Shown: in pieces, positions 8,457-16,274 of the stretch
Numbering within the stretch: the stretch's first letter is position 1
Layout: each line of letters begins with the position of its first letter
Source: Candidatus Heimdallarchaeota archaeon LC_3
Lineage (GTDB): Archaea > Asgardarchaeota > Heimdallarchaeia > Hodarchaeales > LC-3
Assembly: GCA_001940645.1 (NCBI GenBank)
Contig: MDVS01000136.1
Location: forward strand, 1-22,961
Direction: 5' to 3'
Length of the DNA: 22,961 nt
The notes under the pieces: generated by a model
The model's input: the letters and a program-made list of their open reading frames with translations, nothing else
Databases searched by the model: none
What the model was told of the DNA's origin: nothing
Program-made: the position numbers and the translations under genes

Positions 8457-8628
8457 ATGGGAGATATGAGTTCATTAAAATTAACAGAATTTCAAAAATC
8501 CAGATGAATTACATGCCTACGAATTAAAAAATTATGAAATGAACGTTCAAAAAGTGAAAGAAGATTTATTCCGTTTAGAAAATTTACGGAATTTCCTGAA
8601 AAATGAGACTCGATTCCACAAAAATTAA
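8457..8628 (+). pseudogene. Frameshifted small coiled-coil-like ORF
   Basis: ATG at 8457 reads MGDMSSLKLTEFQ and stops at 8507. One frame over, starting within the A5 run at 8494-8498, the DNA continues NPDELHAYELKNYEMNVQK, then VKEDLFRLENLRNFL, to a TAA at 8626-8628. Joined, this gives a charged helical protein of about 57 residues. Its 3' end overlaps the minus-strand ORF at 8584 by 45 nt, so at least one of the two may be false. A single-base indel in the A run would explain the break. Confidence 0.3.
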
Positions 8629-8859
8629 AATACTATCATATCTCATCAATTCATCCACATTGAAATTATTCAAAAAAGACCTATATTTAATTGTCATATT
8701 ATTTTTAGCAGGTTCTATTATTTTTAGCAGTTTCTTTTTTGCATACCATTCGACATCTATCTCATCTTGGTAACCATTATGATTTATTTTTTGTAGTGGT
8801 TTTACTCTTTCATGTGCTTTGGTATTTGTATGATCAGTCACCAAATATTGTACTTTCAT
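8584..8859 (-). CDS. Hypothetical small protein
   Basis: 91 residues with no recognised family: a polar N-terminus (MKVQYLVTDHTNTKAHERVK), a Lys-rich middle (WYAKKKLLKIIEPAKNN) and a hydrophobic end (YDSILIFVESSLIF). GGGA directly before the ATG is a weak SD. The same frame is open for seven codons upstream. It lies 36 nt after the metallopeptidase stop on the same strand, so it may be the last gene of that unit. Its 3' end overlaps a coding-like frame on the other strand. It could be a fragment. Confidence 0.35.
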   Translation of the reverse strand: MKVQYLVTDHTNTKAHERVKPLQKINHNGYQDEIDVEWYAKKKLLKIIEPAKNNMTIKYRSFLNNFNVDELMRYDSILIFVESSLIFQEIP

Positions 8860-8895
8860 TCCCGATGAGATTTTATTAAATCAATTGGATGTTTT

Positions 8896-10002
8896 TTATT
8901 TTTTATATTTCCAATTCTTAAAAGAAGATTCAATTAATTTATCTAGTCCTTTCTCTTTAAGAAGTTGTGTATTTTCAATTAATCTTTCATAAATTGGTTT
9001 TAAAAATTCATCAGAATCTGCATATGAGCTTCGAAATTCTTTTTTAGGAAAAATTTCTTTATAAGCCACACCAGCAACAAAATCAGCAAAGATTTCTTCT
9101 ATTTCATGTGTATATAATTCTTCCCATGTCCAAAATGGTATGGGTGATTCTTCATCTTTGAAATAAGAACCTATTTGATCTCCCATTCTTATAACTTCTT
9201 TTCGTCTTTGAAACGGATTAGATTCATAAATAAGTGAATGAAAAACTTCATGCAACAGAGAATTTAGACTTTCTATAAGTTTCGGGGCAACGTGAATAGC
9301 AGGAGATCCATGGAGTCCATATCCTGCATTATAGTTAATTTCAGGATCGATAGATCCTAAAAATCTGTTTAAACATATTAGAACTGGAGTTTTAGGGCTA
9401 GATCCTAAGATCCATTTATTAAGTAACTCGATACCTTTATTTAGATTTATTTTATAGTTTGAATCCAATATAGATTTTATTAATATATTATAATAATTAA
9501 ATTCGTTTGTAGTCCAGAATTCATTATAGAAATTCTCTTGATAATCTGCCATAAAGTCAATCACTGGAGCCAACAAATCCTCTGTAATAGTTAAAGGATT
9601 TGATCCTAAGCGTAATTGAAAATCAAGTATAATTCCATCCCATCCATTAGATAAATAAGAGTAAGCAAATTCTTTTTGTTTTAAATGATGCAGAAGGTCT
9701 TTAAAAAGAGATTTAACATCATTTATATTTCTATTTTCTGGAGAAAGTTTTCCAGCTAGAGTATTCATCCAAGGAATAAATAATCCAATTGCATTGGAAA
9801 TTGAGTTTTTAATGGGTCCAGATATTGAATAATCAGAATTATTTTTCCAAGGATTATACATTTGTGATAATTTTTTGTAAAATTTTTCCGATGAAAACAT
9901 ATCTCGTTCAGATAAGACTTTTCCATGGGATATTTCACCAGTCGCAACCATAGAACCGTAGAGAGAAGCAAAGAAATGGGGTTTTATTGAAAAACATTTC
10001 AT
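8896..10002 (-). CDS. Putative zinc metallopeptidase (HEXXH, gluzincin-like)
   Basis: About 368 residues. Residue numbers here are counted from the TTG at 10005. The zinc-binding motif HEVFH is at 252-256 within a hydrophobic helix (NSLLHEVFHSLIYE). About 47 residues on, EEIFADFVAG (303-312) supplies a Glu followed by the Asp-bearing helix typical of the third zinc ligand in gluzincins. The N-terminal 240 residues show no known domain. There is no signal peptide or TM helix, so it is probably cytoplasmic. I prefer ATG 10002 over TTG 10005: AAGGA lies 3 nt before it and a TATA-like box about 26 nt upstream. The methyltransferase gene ends 85 nt upstream on the same strand. Substrate unknown. 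The protease class is fairly sure; the exact family is not. Confidence 0.7.
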   Translation of the reverse strand: MKCFSIKPHFFASLYGSMVATGEISHGKVLSERDMFSSEKFYKKLSQMYNPWKNNSDYSISGPIKNSISNAIGLFIPWMNTLAGKLSPENRNINDVKSLFKDLLHHLKQKEFAYSYLSNGWDGIILDFQLRLGSNPLTITEDLLAPVIDFMADYQENFYNEFWTTNEFNYYNILIKSILDSNYKINLNKGIELLNKWILGSSPKTPVLICLNRFLGSIDPEINYNAGYGLHGSPAIHVAPKLIESLNSLLHEVFHSLIYESNPFQRRKEVIRMGDQIGSYFKDEESPIPFWTWEELYTHEIEEIFADFVAGVAYKEIFPKKEFRSSYADSDEFLKPIYERLIENTQLLKEKGLDKLIESSFKNWKYKK

Positions 10003-10022
10003 CAATCCTTAAGTAAAGACTT

Positions 10023-10035
10023 GAATATATAAATT
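10023..10035 (-). promoter_or_regulatory. TATA-like box for the metallopeptidase gene
   Basis: Minus-strand AATTTATATATTC is centred about 27 nt before ATG 10002. This suggests its own promoter despite the co-directional gene upstream. Confidence 0.45.
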
Positions 10036-10055
10036 AGTGAGTAAATATTATAAAT

Positions 10056-10068
10056 GACTTAATAAGTC
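10056..10068. promoter_or_regulatory. 13-bp palindrome upstream of the metallopeptidase TATA box
   Basis: GACTTAATAAGTC has perfect 6-bp arms around one base, about 25 bp before the TATA box and just after the methyltransferase stop. It is a candidate operator; the arms are too short for a convincing terminator. Confidence 0.35.
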
Positions 10069-10089
10069 GATCTAGTTATTTATAAGGAA

Positions 10090-10848
10090 TTACCTAAGTA
10101 AAACAGTCCTTATCGGATAAATATGTCCTTTATCTTTAATTAAATTAATTTCGTTACCTTTAAAGTATTTTGCAAGTTCTATATAAGCTTGTTCAGGCAA
10201 AGGAAACTTTTTATAATTAACATGTCCAGCTTGGATGATCAGACCTTTCAATATATCTTCAAAATATATTTTTGGTTTACCTTTCCTTCTCAAGTAAATT
10301 TTTCGTGAAAGATTTTCATGTCTTGACAATTTTTCCTCATCCGTCTTAAAGTGATAAGGATTGAAGGACAATAAAATCTTACCACAACTTTTTCTCACTT
10401 TTTTAGCCATAATAATGAATTTCTCAATTTCTATTGGCCTTTGAAAACTACTATGAGCTACTACTTTATCAAATGTCTCATTTGGGAAGTTTACTTTAAA
10501 ACCGTTATAATTTAGTTCTTCAACTGATCCCCAAAATAGTTTTACATTTTTTAATTTAAAATAATTTATTGTTTGAACTGCTTCCATAACATGCTCTTCA
10601 TCTATTTCACAAGTGATGATCCACTGGACTAAAGGAGAAATTAGTGACATGAAAGATCCAGAACCTGTACCAATTTCTAATACAAGATCCTTTTTATTGA
10701 AAAATGCTTGATCATTAAGAAAATGCATTAAATCTTCTAATTGATGGCGATAATCATCAATAAAATCATAAATAGGGTATTTAGGGTTTTTAGGACTCTG
10801 AATATATCCATTTTTTATTAATTTTTCTAATTCTTGTATCTCTTTCAT
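10090..10848 (-). CDS. Class I SAM-dependent methyltransferase
   Basis: 252 residues. The Rossmann methyltransferase motif I is VLEIGTGSGSF (56-66), the acidic SAM-ribose residue follows strand 2 (ITCEIDEE, 78-85), and a motif IV-like segment is FDKVVAHSSFQRP (126-138). The N-terminal helical part (YRHQLEDLMHFL) is short. The substrate-side C-terminal half is Lys/Phe-rich with KFPLPEQAYIELAK. It does not show the NPPY of N6-adenine DNA methylases, so DNA modification is not supported. An rRNA, protein or small-molecule substrate is open. No clear SD; a 37-codon ORF overlaps its start codon (see 10845). TATA-like sequences lie at about 10863-10871 and 10887-10893. Confidence 0.8.
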   Translation of the reverse strand: MKEIQELEKLIKNGYIQSPKNPKYPIYDFIDDYRHQLEDLMHFLNDQAFFNKKDLVLEIGTGSGSFMSLISPLVQWIITCEIDEEHVMEAVQTINYFKLKNVKLFWGSVEELNYNGFKVNFPNETFDKVVAHSSFQRPIEIEKFIIMAKKVRKSCGKILLSFNPYHFKTDEEKLSRHENLSRKIYLRRKGKPKIYFEDILKGLIIQAGHVNYKKFPLPEQAYIELAKYFKGNEINLIKDKGHIYPIRTVLLR

Positions 10849-10958
10849 TTCTTTCTACTCATTAATATACTAAAAAGAGTTTTAGAAGTATTTAAGAGGA
10901 TTCTTCTTGTTTTTCCTGTATCAGCTGATATGCTTTTGGGTTTTTCTTTTGAGTCCAT
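10845..10958 (-). CDS. Possible 37-codon upstream ORF overlapping the methyltransferase start
   Basis: ATG at 10958 reads MDSKEKPKSISADTGKT, then RRILLNTSKTLFS, and stops in TGA overlapping the methyltransferase ATG (ATGA). It has no SD and would be transcribed only if the promoter lies upstream of 10958. It is basic and Ser/Thr/Lys-rich. It may be a leader peptide, a chance frame, or the true N-terminal part lost by frameshift. Confidence 0.2.
   Translation of the reverse strand: MDSKEKPKSISADTGKTRRILLNTSKTLFSILMSRKK
10919..10930. promoter_or_regulatory. 12-bp perfect palindrome upstream of the methyltransferase
   Basis: TATCAGCTGATA, about 70 bp before the methyltransferase ATG. It is a candidate dimeric regulator site, or chance. 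Confidence 0.25.
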
Positions 10959-11054
10959 ACAGTTATTTTTTTATGGCAGTTTTGGTATATTGTATTTTAG
11001 TTATGCTTAGTGCTATCTAATGAAAATTGATACGTAAACATTCTATTCAACCTA

Positions 11055-11147
11055 TTAATAAGCGATTATCTTCTTTTTTTTGATTTGGAATACCTTATCC
11101 ATCTCTTTCAATTGTTTATTATTATGAGTAGCCAATATGAGAGTGTT
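11055..11147 (-). pseudogene. Vestigial C-terminus of a LolD-type ABC ATPase
   Basis: Directly after the TGA of the 6-TM gene, and in its frame, 30 codons read NTLILATHNNKQLKEMD, then KVFQIKKKKIIAY and a TAA. This is the recognisable end of a LolD/MacB-type ATPase: strand plus H-loop (ILATHN), helix (KQLKEMDKVF), final beta turn (QIKKKKI). The Walker A, signature and most of Walker B are absent. The intact ATPases in the window have the equivalent IIIVTHD and VLVATHD. It is probably the relic of a deleted ATPase that once partnered a membrane gene here. Confidence 0.6.
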
Positions 11148-11933
11148 TCATCTAAAACGATCTAAAACGAATACAAAATCATTCCTTTTCTTAACTTGCC
11201 GTCTACCATCATAATGTGTGCTGATTACTATTAGGATTAGGAGAAAAACTTGAAAAAAGAGTAAATGTGTAGGAATTGATTCTAGATAGCTTAAACCCCC
11301 TAGATCTTTCCCAAATATTATGTTTACATAAATCAGATCCCCAAGACCACTTAAAATAAAGTAAAATATAGCTACAATAGTAAAACCAGAAATAGCCTTT
11401 CTTAGATTTGACTTGAGAAAGTGATTTTTTTCAACATAACCAACAATTTGCAAAAAACGAGCACCAAACCAATAGGGTACTGTAAAGGTAGCAATGAAAG
11501 AAAGACTAATTGAAACAATCATCAAAAGGAGATCTGGAGTACTAGGTATTATATTACTTAGGTTCTCTATAGTAATATTTAATATATAACGAATAAATAT
11601 AAAAAAAATACCCATAAACATCAGAACTTTAATTGTCTGGAGAAAAACAGTTTTGATACATTTATTGAAGAGTATTACCCTTGTATTTTTATTATTCCAT
11701 ATTTCATAATATGAACGGTCACCACATAATGAAGTTAGTATAAAATAGATGCTAGCAATAAATATTAAATGTTTTAAAACCATAAAAGTATAATAGTACG
11801 GATTTACAGCTGAATAACTAATGCTTAAAAACGTAAATAAAAAAATTAAAATAGAAATCTTCATCCAAGAATATTTAGCGTATTTATTGGTTTTTACACA
11901 ATGTCTTGGATCGATGTTTTGATTGTCCATCAT
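11148..11933 (-). CDS. Six-TM membrane protein of unknown function, with a possibly aberrant C-terminus
   Basis: 261 residues with hydrophobic helices near 25-43, 50-70, 98-118, 134-155, 182-203 and 222-238. The N-terminus is a polar cytoplasmic segment with Cys/His (DPRHCVKTNKYAKY). The architecture recalls Yip1-like or ABC-2-type small permeases, but no motif settles it. An AGGGA motif lies about 8 nt before the ATG ATG start. The C-terminal 20 residues (RRQVKKRNDFVFVLDRFR) end in a duplicated 10-bp block, and FVFVLD resembles an ABC Walker B strand. With the in-frame ATPase tail after the stop, the end may be a deletion joint between a permease gene and its ATPase. It is divergent from the winged-helix gene across 87 bp. 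Confidence 0.65.
   Translation of the reverse strand: MMDNQNIDPRHCVKTNKYAKYSWMKISILIFLFTFLSISYSAVNPYYYTFMVLKHLIFIASIYFILTSLCGDRSYYEIWNNKNTRVILFNKCIKTVFLQTIKVLMFMGIFFIFIRYILNITIENLSNIIPSTPDLLLMIVSISLSFIATFTVPYWFGARFLQIVGYVEKNHFLKSNLRKAISGFTIVAIFYFILSGLGDLIYVNIIFGKDLGGLSYLESIPTHLLFFQVFLLILIVISTHYDGRRQVKKRNDFVFVLDRFR
11151..11170. repeat. 10-bp tandem duplication at the 3' end of the 6-TM gene
   Basis: tctaaaacga is repeated exactly. It covers the last codons (VLDRFR) of the 6-TM ORF, adjacent to its stop and the ATPase relic, and is a likely slippage or rejoining scar. Confidence 0.6.
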
Positions 11934-12020
11934 TTTGTAATCCCTAAAAAATAAAAAAATTATAAAGATAGTTAGGTTTTCAGTTTCGAATTAACTTAAC
12001 CGACATAATCGTTATTATCA

Positions 12021-12647
12021 GTGCTTTCAAGAATTACCGAAACAACAATAGATATCTTTAAGCATGTTTTATCTGTTATGAAAGAAAAAGAAAAATTCAC
12101 AAGATCGGAAATTGGTAGAGAGCTTGCTTTAAATTTTAAAAAAAAATGGGTTCATGAAAACGCTTATAAAATTTATGGTGGTTCAGTATTAACGTTTCTA
12201 TGTGAATCTGAATTGTGTAGTAAGGATAAAATTTATTACAGTTTATCAAATACAAAATATTTTATTCCACAAGTTGAAGAAAATAAAGAAAAAATCTTAG
12301 ATATTAGTGAGAAAATCACCCCTACATCAGATATATCAGAAATAGTAGAATATGAAGTTATTAATCACAATCAACCTCAAAACAAAAATCAAAAAGTAAA
12401 TTTGAATTTTGTTGACAATGGACTTAATATTGAATTAATTTTACCTGAAAATTTTAAAAATAACTTGAAATTAGTATTTCAAACTTCTGATGCATATTCA
12501 AACAATGATAATTTTAAATTTGAAACTCATATTCCCTCAGCGTTGTTAAAATCAAATAGGATAATGATTGTAATCAAAAAGAGTAATAGAAATGTTATTT
12601 TTTCAATTATTAAAAAAATATTATTTTGTTCATTAATAATCATTTAG
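12021..12647 (+). CDS. Winged-helix-like protein, frameshifted at an A7 run
   Basis: 208 codons from a GTG. Residues about 6-82 look like a winged helix: helix 1 (TIDIFKHVLSVMKEKEKF), HTH-like TRSEIGRELALNF, helix 3 (ENAYKIYGGSVLTFLCES), then the beta wing (KDKIYYSLSNTKYF). A Gln/Asn/Glu-rich linker (83-125) follows, then a beta-rich region (VNLNFVDNGLNIELILPENF). After IFSIIKK the frame passes through seven A residues (12612-12618) and ends in a hydrophobic tail that looks artefactual. The -1 frame continues convincingly to 12781. The intact protein would have about 252 residues. It is divergent from the 6-TM gene and may regulate it, which is inference. Confidence 0.6.
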   Translation: MLSRITETTIDIFKHVLSVMKEKEKFTRSEIGRELALNFKKKWVHENAYKIYGGSVLTFLCESELCSKDKIYYSLSNTKYFIPQVEENKEKILDISEKITPTSDISEIVEYEVINHNQPQNKNQKVNLNFVDNGLNIELILPENFKNNLKLVFQTSDAYSNNDNFKFETHIPSALLKSNRIMIVIKKSNRNVIFSIIKKILFCSLIII

Positions 12648-12781
12648 TTGAGAAATTTATGGCAGATTTTGATTTTGATAAAGCAATGAGCTTTGTAAAT
12701 AAATATGCTTCTATTATTGATAAAACTCGGTTTTATATTCAATATATGGATGAAGTTTCTTCAATAATTGAAGTGAAATAA
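12614..12781 (+). pseudogene. Displaced C-terminus of the winged-helix-like gene
   Basis: In the -1 frame after the A7 run: KNIILFINNHLVEKFMADFD, then FDKAMSFVNKYASIIDKT and RFYIQYMDEVSSIIEVK, TAA at 12779-12781. It is strongly protein-like and helical. It could alternatively be a separate 40-codon gene from ATG 12659, but that has no good SD. A one-base indel in the homopolymer, either real or from sequencing, is the simplest explanation. Confidence 0.5.
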
Positions 12782-12814
12782 AAAAAGAAAATAAAAAAGA
12801 ATTTATCATTTATT

Positions 12815-15538
12815 TTAAAAAATATTTAGTGGTTCTAGTTTCATTTTTCTCCTCATTATCAGAAATACCCCAATTATTATAGATAAAAACATTAAGACAC
12901 TTGTAAACATTAATAATATCAAATTAAATGAGAATAAAGGCATATTTGGGATAGTCGCTAATGCTGGAGTGGGAAAATCTAAGTTCTCAAGTTTGTAATA
13001 ATATAAATTTAACATACAAAACCAAAGTATTACTGAACTAATTAAAACTAAAGTAAATCTGAGAAGATTTGTTAATAACCAAAGATTTTTTATCGAACCT
13101 TCTGTATACCCTCTGATACACAATAAATTAAATAACTGTTTCTTTTTTGTAGTTGAAACATGAATTAAAAAAGAAAAATAGAAAAGTGTTGCAATTATTG
13201 TTAGAAAATATCCTAAAATGAAAAAATTTGATAATTCATTTGATTCTAATGGTAATGTTTTATGTGTATTAGATTCATTTTTATCAATAATTAGACCTCT
13301 TATGATATTAATATTTCCACCTAATTTCTCGTACATATCAAAAGAATGGATTAAAGCAATCTGTATGCTTGAAAAAGATATAGTTGGTCTTGTTTTTAGA
13401 TAGAAAGATCGAATATAATTACTATTATCTGTTGGAAAGATCAAATTTTCTTCCCAGTAGTTAATATTATGTATAATAGACTCAAAATTGGATATAATTT
13501 TGTTTATATATTCCATTGTTGTAACAAATGGTGTAACAATTGGTTCAATTCCACCATTATAAATTCCAACAATATTAAAGTTAATAAACATTTCTAATTC
13601 GTTAAGGATTAATTTAACAAATAGTTTAGATCCTAATTCAAGTTGGTGTCTTTTAGCAATTGAGGAGTGAATTAGAATTCCGTCATTTTCTAAAATAAAC
13701 TTGTTCCATTGATCTTTACTTTGTAATACTCCATCAACATAGCTGCGCATCGAATAAAAATTAGTTTTATTGTTTATTACCAACAACGATGCTTGGTCTT
13801 CTATTTGCGTGATATTTAAACTAGAAAATCCTATTGGAATATAAAATATTGAATAAAAGGATTCTATTTGATCATTTTTTATTAATTTTTCATATACTTG
13901 ATTATTTGTATAATTTTGAGGAGGATTAAAAATTATATCTCCATTTTCTTTCAGAGCTTCTATTAATTGTACTTTATCAGCATTATTAGAAAATATACTT
14001 ACTTGCAATAGACTAATTGAGAATAGGACAATAATTATAAATGTGTTTAGATTTTTGAATTTAAGATCGATGAGTCTTGGAAAGATAGAAAGGAATTTTT
14101 GAGGTAAAACATGTTTAAGAAAGATAAAAATAAATCTATCAGATATATCGGTAATATTTATCAAAAGTAGGAGAATAATAGTTATTAGAATGAAGAAATA
14201 TATAGGTTCTAACAATTGTTCAATTATAATTGGCAAATATAGGTCGGATTTAAACGAATTAATTAAAAATATTATCAATGTGATAAAAATTAGGAATAGA
14301 ATAGAATTTTGAAGTATACCTGATTTTTTCTCAGAAATTTGTGGTTTTAAGGTTATTTCGTCTTTGTTAAGAAAATTATCTTCATTCTGATCCAATGGTT
14401 CTGCATCTGGTGGAAGAAATTGTCTATCAAGGATAAGAAAAAGAAGAACATGTCCTAAAATAAAACAAATTAATACTCCTATTGAAATTATTAGGGTATT
14501 TTCTATTACTGAATCAAGTGAAAGCGGATTTACTAATATTACAGGTGTTAATATTAATAAAACTGGAATTCCACAGATCAATCCAGACATTTCTGATAAA
14601 AGAATTAGACTTTTGAATTGTTGATAGGATAAACCTTTAATAAATAAAAGAATAAAGGTTTTGGTGTTATTAAAAATAATTATATGAGAAAGTAATAATC
14701 CACTAAATACAATGATTAGGATGAGTAAAAATTGGTATGATTGTAGAGTATTTATCAATGATTCGTGTTCTTTTTCAATTTTATCAAACGAATTCTTATA
14801 ATGATCATTAAAATTGACTGAATGTATTTGTTGAGCGAATTCATATGCAGTGATTTCATTTTTTAGTCCTTCAAAGGTATTATTAAAGTAATAATATAGT
14901 TGAGAAATAGAATATGAGTAATTAGGTTTTTCAAGCCAATAATTAACCGTAACTACATGATTATAAGTAGTTAGCTGTGATAAATTGATATTGGTAAGAG
15001 ATATATATAGATTACTAGGTAATAGATCAAAATTTGCTTGCACTGTCATATTTTGATTTAAAATCGAGAAATCTGATTGGTTGAAGGAAAAGACCTTTAA
15101 TGAATCAAATGTTGCCTTACTAAGAATTATTTGGTCATTGTATGACGAAGTGAATATATCATCAAAATTGGACAATATATTAATTGTCATTGGAGAGTTA
15201 TTGTACTCTACTACAACTGTTATTGTCAGAATTGAATATTTTGTATTATTATAAGAAAAAATTATATTTGTTAAGAAATTACCATAAGAAGATTGAAGGT
15301 CTTGTGAATTAGTCAGTCCAGGCTGATACTCCCAGGTTAATTCCCCATGGGGAGAAGAAAGGAAATAATTTCTTTGTGTTTTATCAAATATTTCATAAGT
15401 TAAATTTTTAGAAGTCTGTTGTAGTACCGTAGTTTCTGTATTGATTACAAAAAGTAAGAGTGAAATCTGAATAAAAAATCCTAACAAAAAGAAAATTCGA
15501 AAAATTTTATAAAAAGATTTATATTTAATAATAAACAT
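12815..15538 (-). CDS. FtsX/MacB-type ABC permease, second subunit (10 TM)
   Basis: 907 residues: TM1 about 12-31, external domain 32-267, TMs 2-4 (268-289, 311-335, 346-370), TMs 5-7 (408-428, 443-464, 499-518), external domain 519-770, TMs 8-10 (771-795, 820-845, 868-895). FtsX-type coupling motifs follow TM2 (LLFIKGLSYQQFK) and TM8 (LLCIRGYTEGSIK). It is a clear paralogue of the permease at 16275: both have GDIIF then N/T-P after TM7, FYSMR-x-YV-[DE]-GVL, and IY-x-[AG]-GI in the second external domain. It is last in the operon, 25 nt after the ATPase stop. It probably pairs with the other permease as a heterodimer around two copies of the single ATPase. ATG start with no strong SD. Confidence 0.88.
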   Translation of the reverse strand: MFIIKYKSFYKIFRIFFLLGFFIQISLLLFVINTETTVLQQTSKNLTYEIFDKTQRNYFLSSPHGELTWEYQPGLTNSQDLQSSYGNFLTNIIFSYNNTKYSILTITVVVEYNNSPMTINILSNFDDIFTSSYNDQIILSKATFDSLKVFSFNQSDFSILNQNMTVQANFDLLPSNLYISLTNINLSQLTTYNHVVTVNYWLEKPNYSYSISQLYYYFNNTFEGLKNEITAYEFAQQIHSVNFNDHYKNSFDKIEKEHESLINTLQSYQFLLILIIVFSGLLLSHIIIFNNTKTFILLFIKGLSYQQFKSLILLSEMSGLICGIPVLLILTPVILVNPLSLDSVIENTLIISIGVLICFILGHVLLFLILDRQFLPPDAEPLDQNEDNFLNKDEITLKPQISEKKSGILQNSILFLIFITLIIFLINSFKSDLYLPIIIEQLLEPIYFFILITIILLLLINITDISDRFIFIFLKHVLPQKFLSIFPRLIDLKFKNLNTFIIIVLFSISLLQVSIFSNNADKVQLIEALKENGDIIFNPPQNYTNNQVYEKLIKNDQIESFYSIFYIPIGFSSLNITQIEDQASLLVINNKTNFYSMRSYVDGVLQSKDQWNKFILENDGILIHSSIAKRHQLELGSKLFVKLILNELEMFINFNIVGIYNGGIEPIVTPFVTTMEYINKIISNFESIIHNINYWEENLIFPTDNSNYIRSFYLKTRPTISFSSIQIALIHSFDMYEKLGGNINIIRGLIIDKNESNTHKTLPLESNELSNFFILGYFLTIIATLFYFSFLIHVSTTKKKQLFNLLCIRGYTEGSIKNLWLLTNLLRFTLVLISSVILWFCMLNLYYYKLENLDFPTPALATIPNMPLFSFNLILLMFTSVLMFLSIIIGVFLIMRRKMKLEPLNIF

Positions 15539-15563
15539 TGTAAGAATCTCTGATTACAATATC

Positions 15564-16262
15564 TTATTCAATTGTAAAAGCTTTATCTAAAGTAACTTGA
15601 AGAATTTCTGTTCGTGTTAATCGAAATATTGTATCCGCTTCTTTAGCTACTCTTGGATCATGAGTGGCAACTAGAACACATTTTCCATTTTTCGCCTGTA
15701 AATGAAGAATTTCTGTTAAAATTTTAGTATTTTTAGGATCTAATTGTCCAGTGGGTTCATCAGCTATTAATAATTCAGGATTATTAATCAACGCAGCAGC
15801 AATACCAACACGTTGTTTTTCTCCTCCAGATAAGTTAGAAATATCTACATTTTTTAACGCACTAATCTCTAATTGAGTTAATAATTGATTAATTTTTTCT
15901 TTGATAGATCTTGAATTAGATTTAGAAAAAAAAGATGGTAAAGCAATATTCTCTTCAACAGTTAATCCTGGAATAAGATTATGATCTTGAAAAATAAATC
16001 CAACCCTTTTACGTCGAAAATCAATTAATTCTTTAATTGGTGCTAAAGAAATTAACCAATTATTAATATTTATTTTTCCTGAGCTTGGACGTAAAAGTCC
16101 ACCTATACAATTTAATAAAGTTGTTTTGCCTGAACCGCTGGGACCAACAATAACATTCAAAACTCCTTTTTGAAAATTAACGGTGATTCCTTCTAAAGCT
16201 GCCTCAGATTTACCTTTTCCATATATTTTAACAAGATTATTTATTTCTATAAAACTATCCAC
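15564..16262 (-). CDS. ABC transporter ATP-binding protein, LolD/MacB type
   Basis: 232 residues: Walker A GPSGSGKTT (40-48), Q-loop Gln 92 (GFIFQDHN), signature LSGGEKQR (144-151), Walker B LLIADEP (164-170), D-loop GQLD (172-175), H-loop His 201 (VATHD). The ADEPTGQLD form and FQDHNLIPGLTVEEN Q-loop segment place it with LolD/MacB/FtsE ATPases. The start is a GTG at 16262; AAGGTG overlaps the upstream permease's TAA and sits 8 nt before it, so the genes are tightly coupled. It lies between two homologous permeases and no other ATPase is in the operon, so it probably energises both. Confidence 0.93.
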   Translation of the reverse strand: MDSFIEINNLVKIYGKGKSEAALEGITVNFQKGVLNVIVGPSGSGKTTLLNCIGGLLRPSSGKININNWLISLAPIKELIDFRRKRVGFIFQDHNLIPGLTVEENIALPSFFSKSNSRSIKEKINQLLTQLEISALKNVDISNLSGGEKQRVGIAAALINNPELLIADEPTGQLDPKNTKILTEILHLQAKNGKCVLVATHDPRVAKEADTIFRLTRTEILQVTLDKAFTIE

Positions 16263-16274
16263 TTCAAAAACACC

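Noticed and set aside
10090..10848. DNA adenine/cytosine methylase of a restriction system
   Set aside because: No NPPY/DPPY or PC motif and no restriction gene nearby; the substrate cannot be assigned.
8896..10848. Peptide-modification cassette (methyltransferase + protease + small ORF as precursor)
   Set aside because: The small ORF at 8584 has no leader-like GG motif or Cys/Ser-rich core, the protease appears to have its own promoter, and nothing else of such a pathway is present.
12609..12620. Programmed -1 frameshift signal in the winged-helix-like gene
   Set aside because: Frame is ATT AAA AAA ATA, so the base before AAA AAA is T and not a full X-XXY-YYZ heptamer, and no clear stimulatory hairpin follows; an indel is simpler, though single-site slippage is not excluded.
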